Source of the DNA: Lepas anatifera | Lineage: Eukaryota > Arthropoda > Thecostraca > Lepadidae | Direction of reading: 5' to 3' | Length of the DNA: 64,000 bases | NCBI GenBank assembly: GCA_034440635.1 | Contig: JAOTON010001673.1 | Coordinates: forward strand, 621,001-685,000 | Shown: piece by piece, positions 21,604-36,600 of the stretch | How the letters are laid out: every line of letters begins with the position of its first letter | Numbering within the stretch: the first letter of the stretch is position 1 | Position numbers and translations under genes: made by a program | Notes under the pieces: generated by a model | What the model was told of the DNA's origin: nothing | Databases searched by the model: none | What the model saw: the letters and a program-made list of their open reading frames with translations, nothing else

Positions 21604-24600
21604 AATGCATCCCTATTATTATCCTGGCGATGGCGAAACTGCACGCCATCTTTCGCTGTCTGGACCAGGTTTCTAAGCTGAGGGCGAGGAAGTTCGCGAT
21701 TTTTACCGATTCACCATCTTCGTTACAGGCATTGAATTCATTGTATTTCTATAACGCGTCATCATCTTATCTCTTGACCATCATAAGGCAGTAGTTGCAT
21801 AGCCTGAGACAAAAGGGAACAGCCGTGGAGATTGTATGGGTTCCGAGTCACTGTGGCGCCACAGGCAATGAAAGGGCAGACGGAGCTGCAAAGACTGTGA
21901 ACGTGCTGCTCTCCCTGGCCTTCGCATTCCATTTTTTACTGTACACTCCAGTTAAGAAGTATGTTATAGATGACTGGCAGCGGAGGTGGGAGAAGGACCC
22001 CAGAGGTTCAAAGCTGAGAGGTCTTAAACCTGAGGTAGGGCAGTGGAAATCCGCTGTTGCAGGATCGGGGAGAGGTGAGGTGGTCCTTTCTCGGTTGTGA
22101 GCCGGCCACATCCACGCCACCCATTCTTTCCGCTTGAGCGGAGTCGAGCGTCGAGACCACTAGATGGAAATTTGGAGAGGGGGATCACGCCCATTGGAAT
22201 CCATTATAGGACAGTACCCAGTTGTGGAGCTCTCAGATATCATATCGTTTTAAATAGCATCGAACAATGCCATCTACTCACCGATCTAGACATCTGATGT
22301 GATACAGCCATTGCTAGTATCTGACGTTTCCATGTAGATATTAGAGTTTTTTTCTTAAACGGAATGTGGCACCTTGGTCGAATCCTGGAATTTAGTGTAA
22401 TTAGGGGTATTTTTAGCCGAAAATCATGAAAACGTCCATGATTTCTCTGAAAAATGTACAATAAGTTCAATATTTTGATGTTTTAAATGCTCCCCTAGGG
22501 TAAGAAATAAACATCTACCAGTGGATGACATCATGATCTGGCAACTACTACCATATTCGATAGGCTTCAAGGGCTTCAATTGGCTTATTACTCACCTTGA
22601 CGTCAGCATATGTCGTCACACCAACAGGTGACAGCTGTGGCCGGCTGCTTTGGGTACATTTCAGGTAGGTTTTAGCTTTTCTCTATGGAAATTTTTAGTT
22701 TCAAGACAAAGATATGCCGGGTACCGGGTTTTCCGCCATGCTTTACAACTTGGCTATCGCAGTTAAAATTACGTTATAAAGGTGCCACATTAAGGTAGGT
22801 AGTCGACTGGTTTACTACCTGGCCTTTTGAGAGCGGTGCGGCTATGTTGTGGTGTATTAGTATGGGCGACGTACCAGCTGCGTTGTGGGTGCGCCCTAGA
22901 AGGTGGACCGGTGACGAGGGGCGGTCTTCCGGTCCTGGTCACCTCAGAACGCAGCAGCAGCCACGGCCAGTGCACCTGGCCAAACCATCCACTCAGCACC
23001 AACAGCAACAGCAGATAGTGTTTTTATCTTGAAGCCATTGTGTTGCCTTGCCACTGCGGTTAAAATGATATGCATCGTGACCCATGCTGACCTTAGGCCA
23101 AGTCAATTCCAGGGTTTTACCCGGCAATGCTATATGATAGATAATTGACCTTGGCTTAGCGAAATGATTCCTAAGGAGCTTACATATTTTCGATAGTCAT
23201 ACTATATCAAAACAAAAAGTGTCTTTATTTCTATGGAAAATTCTTCCACATCTAATGGTCGCAGGAGTGGTCTAACCAAAATTATCTCCCGAAGTTCTTC
23301 AGATTTCGATCAGCACGTGCACCTGCACGTGCCTGTGGGGGTTGGATACCCCAGACCTCGGCACCTGCACATGCTTGTGTGTGTGGGGGGATTGGATACC
23401 CCGGACCTCGGCACCTGCACATGCTTGTGTGTGTGGGGGGGAATTGGATACCCCAGACCTCGGCACTTGCACATGCTTGTGTGTGTGGGGGGATTGAATA
23501 CCCCAGACCTCGGCACCTGCACATGCTTGTGTGTGTGGGGGGAATTGGATACCCCAGACCTCGGCACCTGCACATGCTTGTGTGTGTGGTGGGGGGGGGG
23601 ATTGGATACCCCAGACCTCGGCACCTGCACATGCTTGTGTGTGTGGGGGGGATTGGATACCCCAGACCTCGGCACCTGCACAAGCTTGTGTGTGTGAGGG
23701 GAATGGATACCCCGCACCTCGGCACCTGCACATGCTTGTGTGTGTGGGGGGGATTGGATACCCCGGACCTCGGCACCTGCACATGCTTGTGTGTGTGGTG
23801 GGGGGGGATTGGATACCCCAGACCTCGGCACCTGCACATGCTTGTGTGTGTGGGGGGGGGGATTGGATACCCCAGACCGTGGCACCTGCAAATTCTTGTG
23901 TGTGTGGTGGGGGGATTGGATACCCCGGACCTCGGCACCTGCACATGCTTGTGTGTGTGGTGGGGGGGGGTGGGATACCCCAGACCTCGGCACCTGCACA
24001 TGCTTGTGTGTGTGGTGGGGGGGATTGGATACCCCGGACCTCGGCACCTGCACATGCTTGTGTGTGTGGTGGGGGGTTGGATACCCCAGACCGCGGCACC
24101 TGCACATGCTTGTGTGTGTGGTGGGGGGGGATTGGATACCCCGGACCTCGGCACCTGCACATGCTTGTGTGTGTGGTGGGGGGGGATTGGATACCCCGGA
24201 CCTCGGCACCTGCACATGCTTGTGTGTGTGGTGGGGGGGGATTGGATACCCCGGACCTCGGCACCTGCACATGCTTGTGTGTGTGGGGGGGATTGGATAC
24301 CCCGGACCTCGGCACCTGCACATGCTTGTGTGTGTGGTGGGGGGGGATTGGATACCCCGGACCTCGGCACCTGCACATGCTTGTGTGTGTGGTGGGGGGG
24401 GATTGGATACCCCGGACCTCGGCACCTGCACATGCTTGTGTGTGTGGTGGGGGGGATTGGATACCCCGGACCTCGGCACCTGCACAAGCTTGTGTGTGTG
24501 AGGGGAATTGGATACCCCGGACCTCGGCACCTGCACATGCTTGTGTGTGTGGGGGGGGGGGGATTGGATACCCCAGACCGTGGCACCTGCAAATTCTTGT

Positions 24601-27600
24601 GTGTGTGGTGGGGGGATTGGATACCCCGGACCTCGGCACCTGCACAAGCTTGTGTGTGTGAGGGGAATTGGATACCCCGCACCTCGGCACCTGCACATCC
24701 TTGTGTGTGTGGGGGGATTGGATACCCCGGACCTCGGCACCTGCACATGCTTGTGTGTGTGGTGGGGGGGGGGTGGGATACCCCAGACCTCGGCACCTGC
24801 ACATGCTTGTGTGTGTGGGGGGGGGGGGATTGGATACCCCAGACCGTGGCACCTGCAAATTCTTGTGTGTGTGGTGGGGGGATTGGATACCCCGGACCTC
24901 GGCACCTGCACATGCTTGTGTGTGTGGTGGGGGGGGGGTGGGATACCCCAGACCTCGGCACCTGCACATGCTTGTGTGTGTGGTGGGGGGGGGTGGGATA
25001 CCCCAGACCTCGGCACCTGCACATGCTTGTGTGTGTGGTGGGGGGGGATTGGATACCCCAGACCTCGGCACCTGCACATGCTTGTGTGTGTGGGGGGGAT
25101 TGGATACCCCAGACCGTGGCACCTGCAAATTCTTGTGTGTGTGGTGGGGGGATTGGATACCCCGGACCTCGGCACCTGCACATGCTTGTGTGTGTGGTGG
25201 GGGGGGGTGGGATACCCCAGACCTCGGCACCTGCACATTCTTGTGTGTGTGGTGGGGGGGGGGATTGGATACCCCGGACCTCGGCACCTGCACATGCTTG
25301 TGTGTGTGGTGGGGGAGTTGGATACCCCAGACCGCGGCACCTGCACATTAGCCTGGTCCGGATTTAGGTTTTTTCTTCAGAAAGTAACGGATCGTTGTTC
25401 ATTAGATGCATTTTTTGGTGCTGATTACGATGCGCTCATCAGAAATGCAATTTTCTAAACACTTTTGGTGGCCCACTCGAGTTGAAGGTTTTGCATTTTG
25501 CCCAATTTTCCACTTTTTGGCTCACCATCAACCCATATTACCAACGAGGTGGAAAAAATTGCACTGGGCTGGTAGTTTGGTTCATTGGTGTTCCATTCGC
25601 TTTGTTTTTGTTGTTATAACTTGCACACATAACCGTTATTTTTTGCTTATCATATCCGCTTTTAGTTGAGCTTGCACTGGCTCTCCATAGATGGCGCTAG
25701 CGGCGTGTCTTGGTAAGTGAATACTGATTTCCTCGGGGACCGGGAATGTGAACAGCAACGTAAAGGTGAGAAACAATTGCGAATTGGATTGTATAAACGC
25801 ACTTAAAGAGCTGTTGTCAAGCAGCACTGAAGCTGTTAACACTGTTTCTCAGGTATTTTAAGTATGCCATGTCCAAATATGCTGCTGCTGCTGAAGTCCC
25901 AACCATAACCCTTTACCAATAGACGCAGGAACCGTGGGGGCTGTGGTGGTGGCTGTTGCACCCAACTTTCAGAGTGTGGCAGCAGCTCTAACCCCGCCCC
26001 CCAGTTTGAGCCGATTCTGGAACTTCTCTATTAACATTTAAGTGATATGCCTAATCACCCCCGGCCATACCAACGCGGGAAGCCCCTTCCTCCAGCCTAC
26101 ACCTTTCCTCCGACTAAAATAGTCTCTCCACCTATGCCTTCACTGACTGAATGCTTCCGTATTTGTGCCAAAAAGACTCTGCAGCAACCCTACTTTGACT
26201 GAAGTGCGAGGGTATCAGTTTTGAGTCTAGTGACCTCTAGCCCAGTCTCCTCTGACATATTTAGAGGTCGTTGTGGCCCAGAGAAGAATTATTTGTTTTA
26301 CGTAGACGGATAGGATTGATAATTTTCAACGTTGTGGTACAGAATAAAAAATCGACCGGTTTGGCATTATGCAAACATTTTAATACAAACGTGACATTGG
26401 TCACCAGGTTTTAAGGACCGAAGAAAATATGCTGTATGAAATCCTAAAATTTCCAACGACTTCCAACGACTAGACATCCTGCACTAGTTGCATTGAATAA
26501 TTCACATACCGGCATGATCCAAGTTTTACGTTATGTTCTCTTTGCAGTTTTATGTTTCCTCTGAACAAAATTCAACATGGACGGACGGTAATATTTGCAA
26601 AAAAACAAAAGAGCCTGACCGTGAGTTTGGCATGTCATAGGGCACCGTGTTATGACAAGAATTGGACTCGTGGAGGAGCGGAGCAAAGATGAGTGCCATA
26701 TTCTTATAAAAGTATCCATAACAGGGTAACGGCTGAGATTATGGATGTATGTGCAAGCGTATCACTGCCTACACGTGCAAAACAGGCCGTGCTGAAGGAA
26801 CTAAGAGGGCTTTAGAAAGGATGAGAGACAAAAAAGAAGCATGTAAACAGGTTTGGCAAGCGAGCTGCTACATCAACTGCTGCGATGGATTCGCTGATTG
26901 ATATCAGCAGCCGAGAACGTGAGCCTGAACTAGTAGAAGACAGTGTATCTGGCCGACCAGCCAAGTGCCAGACGTATTCAGACAGGCAGCCTCGATCAGG
27001 AAACCACAGAGCGATGGCAGAGGAGAGTTCAGCGAGCGGGTCGAGCAGTCATAAGAGGAGCAGCCGTCACCTCCCCGAGTCAACAGGCGACGGCCGAGAC
27101 AGCAAACACGCCTGTGGAAACTGGTGTTTCAGGTAGCGCTATCATCTGCTAAGCTATAATGACTTGGTAATCCTGATCAAAGGGATATTATCTGTGTATG
27201 AACAATGTTATTTTCAGAAACCAGTCTGCTCATAAATCCGATCAGAACACCCACAAGCTATATATTTATATATTTTTTAAACATTGTCCAAGTCATTCAC
27301 AACTCACAAACCATAAGGAAGGATAGACCGTAGAAGAACGACAAGTAATGCCAACCATTTTTATGTTTTATGAGTTATGGAACCGTAAGGAAGGATAGGA
27401 GAACGACAAGCAATGCGTACCATGTCTTATGGTTTATGAGCTATTAACTGTGAACGACTTGGACAGTGTTTTGAAAAATATATATATATATATAGCTTGT
27501 GGGTGTTTTGTTAGAATTGTTAAGCAGACTGGTTTTGAAAATAGCATTGCTCATACACAGATAATATCCCTTTGATCGGGATTACCGAGTCATTATAGCT

Positions 27601-30600
27601 TAGCAGATGATAGCATTAATGAAACACCAGTTTCCACAGGCGTGTTTGCTGTCTCGGCCGTCGCCTGTTGACTCGGGGAGGTGACGGCTGCTCCTCTCAT
27701 GACTGCTCGACCCGCTCGCTGGGCTCTCCTCTGCCATCGCGCTGTGGTTTCCTGACCGAGGCTGTCTGTCTGAAGGCGTCTGGCACTTGGATGGTCGGCA
27801 AGAAACACTGTCTTCTGCTAGTCCAGGCTCAAGTTCTCGGCTGCTGGTATCAAACAGCGAATCCATCGCAGCAGTTGGTATAGTAGCTCGCTTGCCAAAC
27901 TTGTTTGCATACTTCTTTTTTGTACTCTTTCTTTCCAAAGCCCTCTTAGTTCCTTCAGTATGGCCTGATTTACACGTGTATGGAGTGATACGCTGGCACA
28001 CACATCCATAACCCCTGCTGTTACCCTGTTCTTCCATTCTTCCATAGGAATATGACACTCATCTTTGCGCTCCGCTCCTCCATGAGTTCAATTCTTGTCA
28101 TAAGAAGCCGCCCTATGATATACAAAACACACGGTAAGACTCCTTTATTTCTTGCAGATATAACCGTCCCTCCATTTTCAATTTCGATCAGAAAGGATTT
28201 CGAATTTCGAACTGAAAGGAAAAGATAACGTAAACACTTAAATTATGTCGATGATTATCGATTATCATATGATTATAGATTATTATCCAATGCAGCTAGT
28301 GCAAGGTGCAGAAACGTTGGAAAGCTTATTTTGTGATTTCATACAACATATTTCCTTCAGTCCTTAAAACCTGGTGACCAATGCCATGTTTGTAAAAAAA
28401 AAAGTTCGCACAATGCCAAACCAGTCGATTTTTTTCTGCTGGACCGCAACGTTAAAAATTGTCAATTCTATCCGTATACGTAAAACATATAATTCTTCTC
28501 TGGGCCACAACGACCTCTAAATATGTCAGAGGAGACTGGGCTAGAGGTCGCTAGCCTCAAAACTGATACCCTCGCACTTCAGTCAAAGTAGGGTTGCTGC
28601 AGAGTCTTTTTGGCGCAAATACGGAAGCATTCAGTCGGTGACGGCATAGGTGGAGAGACTATTTTAGTCGGAGGAAGGGGCTTCCGCGTTGGTATGGCCG
28701 GGGGTGATTAGGCATATCACTTAAATGTTAATAGAGAAGTTCCAGAATCGGCTCAAACTGGGGGGCGGGGTTAGAGCTGCTGCCACACTCTGAAAGTTGG
28801 GTGCAACAGCCACCACCACAGCCCCCATGGTTCCTGCGTCTATTGGTAAAGGGTTATGGTCGGGACTTCAGCAGCAGCAGCATATTTGGACATGGCATGC
28901 TAAAAATACCTGAGAAACAGTGTTAACAACTTCAGTGCTGCTTGAAAACAGCTCTTTAAGTGCGTTTATACAATCCAATTCGCAATTGTTTCTCACCTTT
29001 CACGTTGCTGTTCACATTCCCGGTCCCCGAGGGAATCAGTATTCACTTACCATGTCACGCCGCTAGCGCCATCTATGGAGAGCCAGTGCAAGCTCAACTA
29101 AAAGAGGATATGATAAGCAAAAATAGCCGTTATGTGTGCAAGTTATAACAACAAAAACAAAACGAATGGAACACCAATGAACCAAACTACCAGCCCAGTG
29201 CAATTTTTTCCACCTCGTTGGTAATATGGGTTGATGGTGAGCCAAAAAGTGGAAAATTGGGCAAAATGCAAAACCTTCAACTCGAGTGGGCCACCAAAAG
29301 TTTTTCGAAAATTGCATTTCTGATGAACGCATCGCAATCAGCACCAAAAAATGCATCTAATGAACAACGATCCGTTACTTTCTGAAGAAAAAAACCTAAA
29401 TCCGGACCAGGCTACTGCACATGCTTGTGTGTGTGGTGGGGGGGATTGGATACCCCGGACCTCGGCACCTGCACATGCTTGTGTGTGTGGTGGGGGGATT
29501 GGATACCTCAGACCTCGGCACCTGCACAAGCTTGTGTGTGTGGGGGGGGGATTGGATACCCCAGACCTCGGCACCTGCACATGCTTGTGTGTGTGGGGGG
29601 GGATTGGATACCCCAGACCGTGGCACCTGCAAATTCTTGTGTGTGTGGTGGGGGGATTGGATACCCCGGACCTCGGCACCTGCACATGCTTGTGTGTGTG
29701 GTGGGGGGGATTGGATACCCCAGACCTCGGCACCTGCACATGCTTGTGTGTGTGGTGGGGGATTGGATACCCCAGACCTCGGCACCTGCACATGCTTGTG
29801 TGTGTGGGGGGATTGGATACCCCAGACCTCGGCACCTGCACATGCTTGTGTGTGTGGGGGGGATTGGATACCCCGGACCTCGGCACCTGCAAATTCTTGT
29901 TTGTGTGGTGGGGGGATTGGATACCCCGGACCTCGGCACCTGCACATGCTTGTGTGTGTGGTGGGGGGATTGGATACCCCGGACCTCGGCACCTGCACAT
30001 GCTTGTGTGTGTGGTGGGGGGATTGGATACCCCGAACCTCGGCACCTGCACATGCTTGTGTGTGTGGTGGGGGATTGGATACCCCAGACCTCGGCACCTG
30101 CACATGCTTGTGTGTGTGGTGGGGGGGATTGGATACCCCGGACCTCGGCACCTGCACATGCTTGTGTGTGTGGTGGGGGGGGGATTGGATACCCCAGACC
30201 TCGGCACCTGCACATTCTTGTGTGTGTGGTGGGGGGGGATTGGATACCCCAGACCCCGGCACCTGCACATTCTTGTGTGTGTGGTGGGGGAGGATTGGAT
30301 ACCCCGGACCTCGGCACCTGCACATGCTTGTGTGTGTGTGTGGGGGATTGGATACCCCAGACCCCAGCACCTGCACATTATTGTGTGTGTGGGGGGATTG
30401 GATACCCCAGACCGCGGCACCTGCAAATTCTTGTGTGTGTGGTGGGGGAGGATTGGATACCCCGGACCTCGGCACCTGCACATGCTTGTGTGTGTGGTGG
30501 GGGGATTGGATACCCCGGACCTCGGCACCTGCACATGCTTGTGTGTGTGGTGGGGGGGATTGGATACCCCAGACCCCGGCACCTGCACATTCTTGTGTGT

Positions 30601-33600
30601 GTGGTGGGGGGGATTGGATACCCCAGACCTCGGCACCTGCACATTCTTGTGTGTGTGGTGGGGGGGGGGGATTGGATACCCCAGACCCCGGCACCTGCAC
30701 ATTCTTGTGTGTGTGGTGGGGGGAGGATTGGATACCCCGGACCTCGGCACCTGCACATGCTTGTGTGTGTGGGGGGATTGGATACCCCAGACCCCGGCAC
30801 CTGCACATTCTTGTGTGTGTGGGGGGGGGGATTGGATACCCCAGACCTCGGCACCTGCACATGCTTGTGTGTGTGGTGGGGGGGATTGGATACCCCAGAC
30901 CTCGGCACCTGCACATGCTTGTGTGTGTGGTGGGGGGATTGGATACCCCGGACCTCGGCACCTGCACATGCTTGTGTGTGTGGTGGGGGGATTGGATACC
31001 CCGGACCTCGGCACCTGCACATTCTTGTGTGTGGGGGGATTGGATACCCCAGACCGCGGCACCTGCAAATTCTTGTGTGTGTGGTGGGGGGGATTGGATA
31101 CCCCGGACCTCGGCACCTGCACATGCTTGTGTGTGTGGTGGGGGGGATGGGATACCCCAGACCTCGGCACCTGCACATGCTTGTGTGTGTGGTGGGGGGG
31201 GGGATTGGATACCCCGGACCTCGGCACCTGCACATTCTTGTGTGTGTGGGGGGATTGGATACCCCAGACCGCGGCACCTGCAAATTCTTGTGTGTGTGGT
31301 GGGGGGATTGGATACCCCGAACCTCGGCACCTGCACATGCTTGTGTGTGTGGGGGAATTGGATACCCCAGACCTCGGCACCTGCACATGCTTGTGTGTGT
31401 GGGGGGGAATTGGATACCCCGGACCTCGGCACCTGCACAGGCTTGTGTGTGTGGGGGGGATTGGATACCCCGGACCTCGGCACCTGCACATGCTTGTGTG
31501 TGTGGTGGGGGATTGGATACCCCGAACCTCGGCACCTGCACATGCTTGTGTGTGTGGGGGAATTGGATACCCCAGACCTCGGCACCTGCACATGCTTGTG
31601 TGTGTGGTGGGGGGATTGGATACCCCGGACCTGGGCACCTGCACATGCTTGCGTGTGTGGGGGGGGATTGGATACCCCGGACCTCGGCACCTGCACATTC
31701 TTGTGTGTGTGGTGGGGGGGATTGGATACCCCAGACCTCGGCACCTGCACATTCTTGTGTGTGTGGTGGGGGGGGGATTGGATACCCCAGACCCCGGCAC
31801 CTGCACATTCTTGTGTGTGTGGTGGGGGAGGATTGGATACCCCGGACCTCGGCACCTGCACATGCTTGTGTGTGTGGGGGGGGGGGATTGGATACCCCAG
31901 ACCCCGGCACCTGCACATTCTTGTGTGTGGGGGGATTGGATACCCCAGACCGCGGCACCTGCAAATTCTTGTGTGTGTGGTGGGGGGATTGGATACCCCG
32001 GACCTCGGCACCTGCACATGCTTGTGTGTGTGGTGGGGGGGATGGGATACCCCAGACCTCGGCACCTGCACATGCTTGTGTGTGTGGTGGGGGGGATTGG
32101 ATACCCCGGACCTCGGCACCTGCACATTCTTGTGTGTGTGTGGGGGATTGGATACCCCAGACCGCGGCACCTGCAAATTCTTGTGTGTGTGGTGGGGGGA
32201 TTGGATACCCCGAACCTCGGCACCTGCACATGCTTGTGTGTGTGGGGGAATTGGATACCCCAGACCTCGGCACCTGCACATGCTTTGTGTGTGGGGGGGA
32301 ATTGGATACCCCGGACCTCGGCACCTGCACATGCTTGTGTGTGTGGGGGGGATTGGATACCCCGGACCTCGGCACCTGCACATGCTTGTGTGTGTGGGGG
32401 GGATTGGATACCCCGGACCTCGGCACCTGCACATGCTTGTGTGTGTGGTGGGGGATTGGATACCCCGAACCTCGGCACCTGCACATGCTTGTGTGTGTGG
32501 TGGGGGGATTGGATACCCTGGACCTCGGCACCTGCACATGCTTGTGTGTGTGGGGGGATTGGATACCCCAGACCTCGGCACCTGCACATGCTTGTGTGTG
32601 TGGTGGGGGGGATTGGATACCCCGGACCTCGGCACCTGCACATGCTTGTGTGTGTGGTGGGGGATTGGATACCCCGGACCTCGGCACCTGCACATGCTTG
32701 TGTGTGTGGTGGGGGGGGGATTGGATACCCCGGACCTCGGCACCTGCATGTGCCAATGCGACGAGCCATTAATTTCCAATTTCCTTTTTGGACCGGCAAT
32801 TTACATTGATGTTCATTCATAGCGTGCTAGTTTCATAAAAAAATAAATAGACAAATTTATTGGGTATGGGCTTTACAAAAGGTTGCATTGAGAGACCGAA
32901 CTTGGTGCAGCGGCATTGAGTGGTACAACGAGGGTGAGACCCAAGCCCCAGCTGGTGGATAATTGATGGGACGTTTCAGCTTCACGGCATCACAGACTTG
33001 TAACACAACAGCCGTATGCGTTCTCCCTGAGTACATCTGGAGAAGGTCCAGCCCGCCCTGTGGTGGGAGGTGAATGGAGCGCCTTTTTTGGAGGTGTTAG
33101 TCTTGTATTTAGCAGGAGCAAACGCTCTGGCTAATACAGTTCCTTCCCCTCATCAGACCGAGGGTTCAGAGTGGTTTCGTACGCATAAAATAAAAGTTAT
33201 TGACCGTTGCTGTGAACAATAGAAATGTGGAGATCACATGTGCTTCATGCTTCCTCCTTCATAGGTTTTGACTAAGCACGGATAAAGCGTAACAGCAATA
33301 GTGCAGCAGTTGTCGGACCTTGTTTTCTTGACCACTATAGGCAAAAATACAGCTTCACGCCGATGGCTCGATGGAAATGGCGTCAACTTTCTAGGACACC
33401 TTTCAGAATGGGTGGAAATCACACGGAAAAATATTGCGTCTGTAATCAAGTCCATGAATTCAGGCTTCACTGCAACATTTTTTTGTTAAAAATGTCTCGA
33501 GGTTTCAAAATGTATGCAGAAGATGGGAGTTGTATGATTCTGTTGGTGTTAATCAATAACGGCCGCACCAGAGCTATCCTAACGCAGTATTCGTGATTCA

Positions 33601-36600
33601 ATTCAATATGCCATGGGCGTCGAAAGCAAGGGGACACGTCCCCTCTACTCGGGAGGCAGGGAGGACGCCCCTCCAAAAAGAAAAATAACATCGACTTAAC
33701 TTTTTTCGCATTTTTCCCCTATGACCTGCGTGAATATACGTGTGTTTGAAGTGTGTTGAGCCGCCCCGGTAGCTCAGTTGGTAGAGCGTTGGACTCCGGC
33801 CCGCTGCTGAGAAGCATACAGTGGCAGTGCATGTCCAGGCTTGGGATCGGTTCCCCGAGACGCTCCGGCGCTCAATCGTTTGCCCGACGTACAGGGCGGC
33901 TGTCAACTGACTGGTGAGAGGGTGACCTGAGCGGGTCGGCCGTCCCTGTGCTTTGTGGGACGTTAAGCTTTGGCTTCTAAATTAGCCCTTTATTGTGAGA
34001 GTTGCGCGTTCGGGTGGTGGGGTCGGGGTCTCCGTGATGAGCCTTTGTTGATGACTTAGTAAGACTCCAACTCCAAAAACCGGACTGGGAACAACTTGGA
34101 CAAAGTTTATAATAAAAAGTGCACCGTCATTAGTGTCTCATATGCAGCCAAAATTGTCGGAATGTTTAATTTGCCGTCCCGCCCCCCTTCCCCGTTATTG
34201 CAAGTCCGGGGTTCGTCCCCCCAGTACAAAATTCGTGACGACGCCCCTACCACAGGCCTTTGTTACCCCCGTAGAGTGGCACTGTAACTCCAGATGGCGT
34301 CCTGATCCATCTAATACCGACATTAACATAAGATGCCTTACAAAAAAGTTGGGTTAAGTGATTTTTTTAGGAAAACCGTTGTCATTTTGCCGTGTTTTCC
34401 CGATTTTCCTTTATTCATCCACTGTAATAACCAGGAGTGTCCCGCTGATAGATGAAGTGAGAGTTATAAGAGAAGGGAAGGGACACTCCGAAACCTCTAC
34501 GCCTGGTCGGAGATGCAGACAAGTGTTTGCAATTTGCTGCGATCATAAATGCTTTTATCACAAAAAAGCGTTGGTTTAATGTCAGTTTAAGCAAATACGC
34601 CGTGATATTATGCATCTTTATGTATCCTGGAACGACGGGAAGCGCTCTGCCCCCCCCCCACGGATACCAAGGCCAAGATAGAGGGGAATGATCATAATGT
34701 CATAGTCGGAACTTCTCACAAAGCACTTGGGAAAGCATTCAGTGGACAATTTTAGGCCACGTGAAACTTAAGACCGATTTATTTTTCAAAAAAAACCTAC
34801 CAAGCAAGAATTGCAAAAGCACTTTTCGCAGCATAATCCTTCACCCCTGGCGCCTGGTGAATCCGACTGGGTTTCCTTTCAAGCGTATTTAAATAAGAGG
34901 CGCGTCGCTTTCCACGCTCTTGGTAAGATCAATTTCACGGCTTGGGGCCAAAATTTGGCATCGGGTTAGGTCAGGTCATTGAGTTATGACGTCATTTCAA
35001 AACACCTGTAGGGGAATTTCTTTTGCTACAATGAGGGTGACGGAACGAGGGTGTATCTCGGTTTCGGGAAGCCAATTTTCTAGCTTTAATTGGAAAGCTC
35101 TTTAAAATATAAATCGGCATGCTGTCATTTTTTTAGGCCAGGTCAACAGCAAGGTCACTAGAGATCATCAAAGGTCTCAGTTTTCGATTTTTTATTCTTT
35201 ACCTTATGAGCATGGTAGGAGAAAACCCTATATTTTTATCACAGTTAGGATTATGGTCATTATTTGGACTATTTGGAAGAAGACATTGAAAGGCCATTAT
35301 TTGACCTTGACCCTAGGTCAGCATCAGGTCAAGATTACAATGTGCCCTTGCAAGTTCATGTCGCGTATCGTTCGAATCCTTGGACCAAGACGAACCCATT
35401 GATGCTGTGGGCTTTGTCCTTGATTTAATCGTCCCCAAGATGGTCTAAATGTGTCACTGTTTAATTTGGCCCATCCTGACCCACTATAACGTTATGGTTT
35501 TATGGAGTTGTTTCAAACTCGACTCCAAGGGGGGACAATTACATACTAGCGAAGGTGGTAACTTTCCCCATTGACTTGGAACCGTATTCAGGTTTTTTTT
35601 AGGTCCTTAGCCTTTTTGAATCTATTTATTTTGCCGAAAGAAACTGTCTTCGCCAGAATGGCTGAAATGCACTTTCACTCCGCATGTTATGCTATATTTC
35701 AACGTTAACTCAGTTGTTGCTGTAGTCGCTCCCTGTCGTGAACCTCCGAAGAGGAGGCCTGAACAGGCTGTAGTCGACAGTCGTGGACTTGGCCTTTTTG
35801 CCCAGGAAGGTCATCAGTGACTCGGCGAACTCCCTGGAAGTCTTTTTCTCGCTTGTTGTTGGGAAGAGTGATCTGGATCCAGAAAAGTCCATCAACGCTG
35901 GGCAGGGTGGTAGAGCTCTCCCTAGCGAGCTGTAGCTCCTTTTTTCTTCTTTTTTTGCTTCTCCTTCTCCAGGTCTGGCCTGTCTACGTACTCCTTCACC
36001 TGACCTACGTCCGTGAAGGATCCACCACCCGCCTTCAGTATGTCCAGTATGTGCACCCTCTTCGTCTCCTTTGTCTGGGCGTCTTCTTCCAAATAGTTCA
36101 AATCGTGACCATGATCCTAACTATGATAAAAATGCATGGTTTTGTCCTGTCATGCTCAAAAGGTGAAGAATAAAAATTAAAAATGTCAGCATGTCAATTT
36201 ATATTTTAAAGAGCTTTCCAATGATGGCTAGAAAATTGGCTTCTCGAAACCGAGATACACCCTGGTTTTGTCATCCTCTGTGTAGCAAAATAAAATTCCC
36301 GTACATGTGTTTTAAATGACGTCATAACTCAATGACCTGACCTGACCTGATGTCAAATTTTAGCCCGAAGCCGTGAAATTGATCTTACTAAGAGTGTGGA
36401 AAGCGACGCGCCTCTTATTTAAATACCCTTGAATTTATTAGTGAAAAACAGAGGGGAAACCCAGTCGGACTCACCAGGCGGTGAAGGATTATGCCGCGAA
36501 AAGTGTTTTGGGAGGAATAAATCGGTCCAAAGTGTCAAGTGGCCTAGAATTGTCCACCGAATGCTTTCCCAAGTGCTTTGTTCGAAATTCCGAGTTTGAC

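Larger units (their letters stand above)
25349..29414. mobile_element. 4,066-bp palindromic transposon with 8-bp target duplication
   Basis: Begins TAGCCTGGTCCGGATTTAGG and ends with its reverse complement. CTGCACAT is duplicated exactly at 25341-25348 and 29415-29422, and each flank is normal minisatellite sequence. The whole element is a near-perfect inverted repeat: arms of about 2.0 kb (25349 to about 27315, about 27420 to 29414) around a ~100-bp centre with AAGGAAGGATAG repeats. The arms contain the same low-confidence ORF in opposite directions and no recognisable transposase. An 8-bp duplication fits hAT- or P-type integration; the class is uncertain. Confidence 0.9.

Noticed and set aside
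23282..25458. Open frames of 600-690 codons on both strands
   Set aside because: The ~55-bp unit has no stop triplet in any frame, so every frame stays open regardless of coding.
23333..32750. CRISPR array
   Set aside because: Units are contiguous without unique spacers and the setting is eukaryotic.
29338..32822. Open frames of over 1,100 codons in several frames
   Set aside because: Same stop-free minisatellite; no non-repeat protein domain is attached.
33764..33870. Functional tRNA gene
   Set aside because: The 5' half and A box are good, but the anticodon arm, variable region and B box do not fold as a tRNA; a SINE head fits better.
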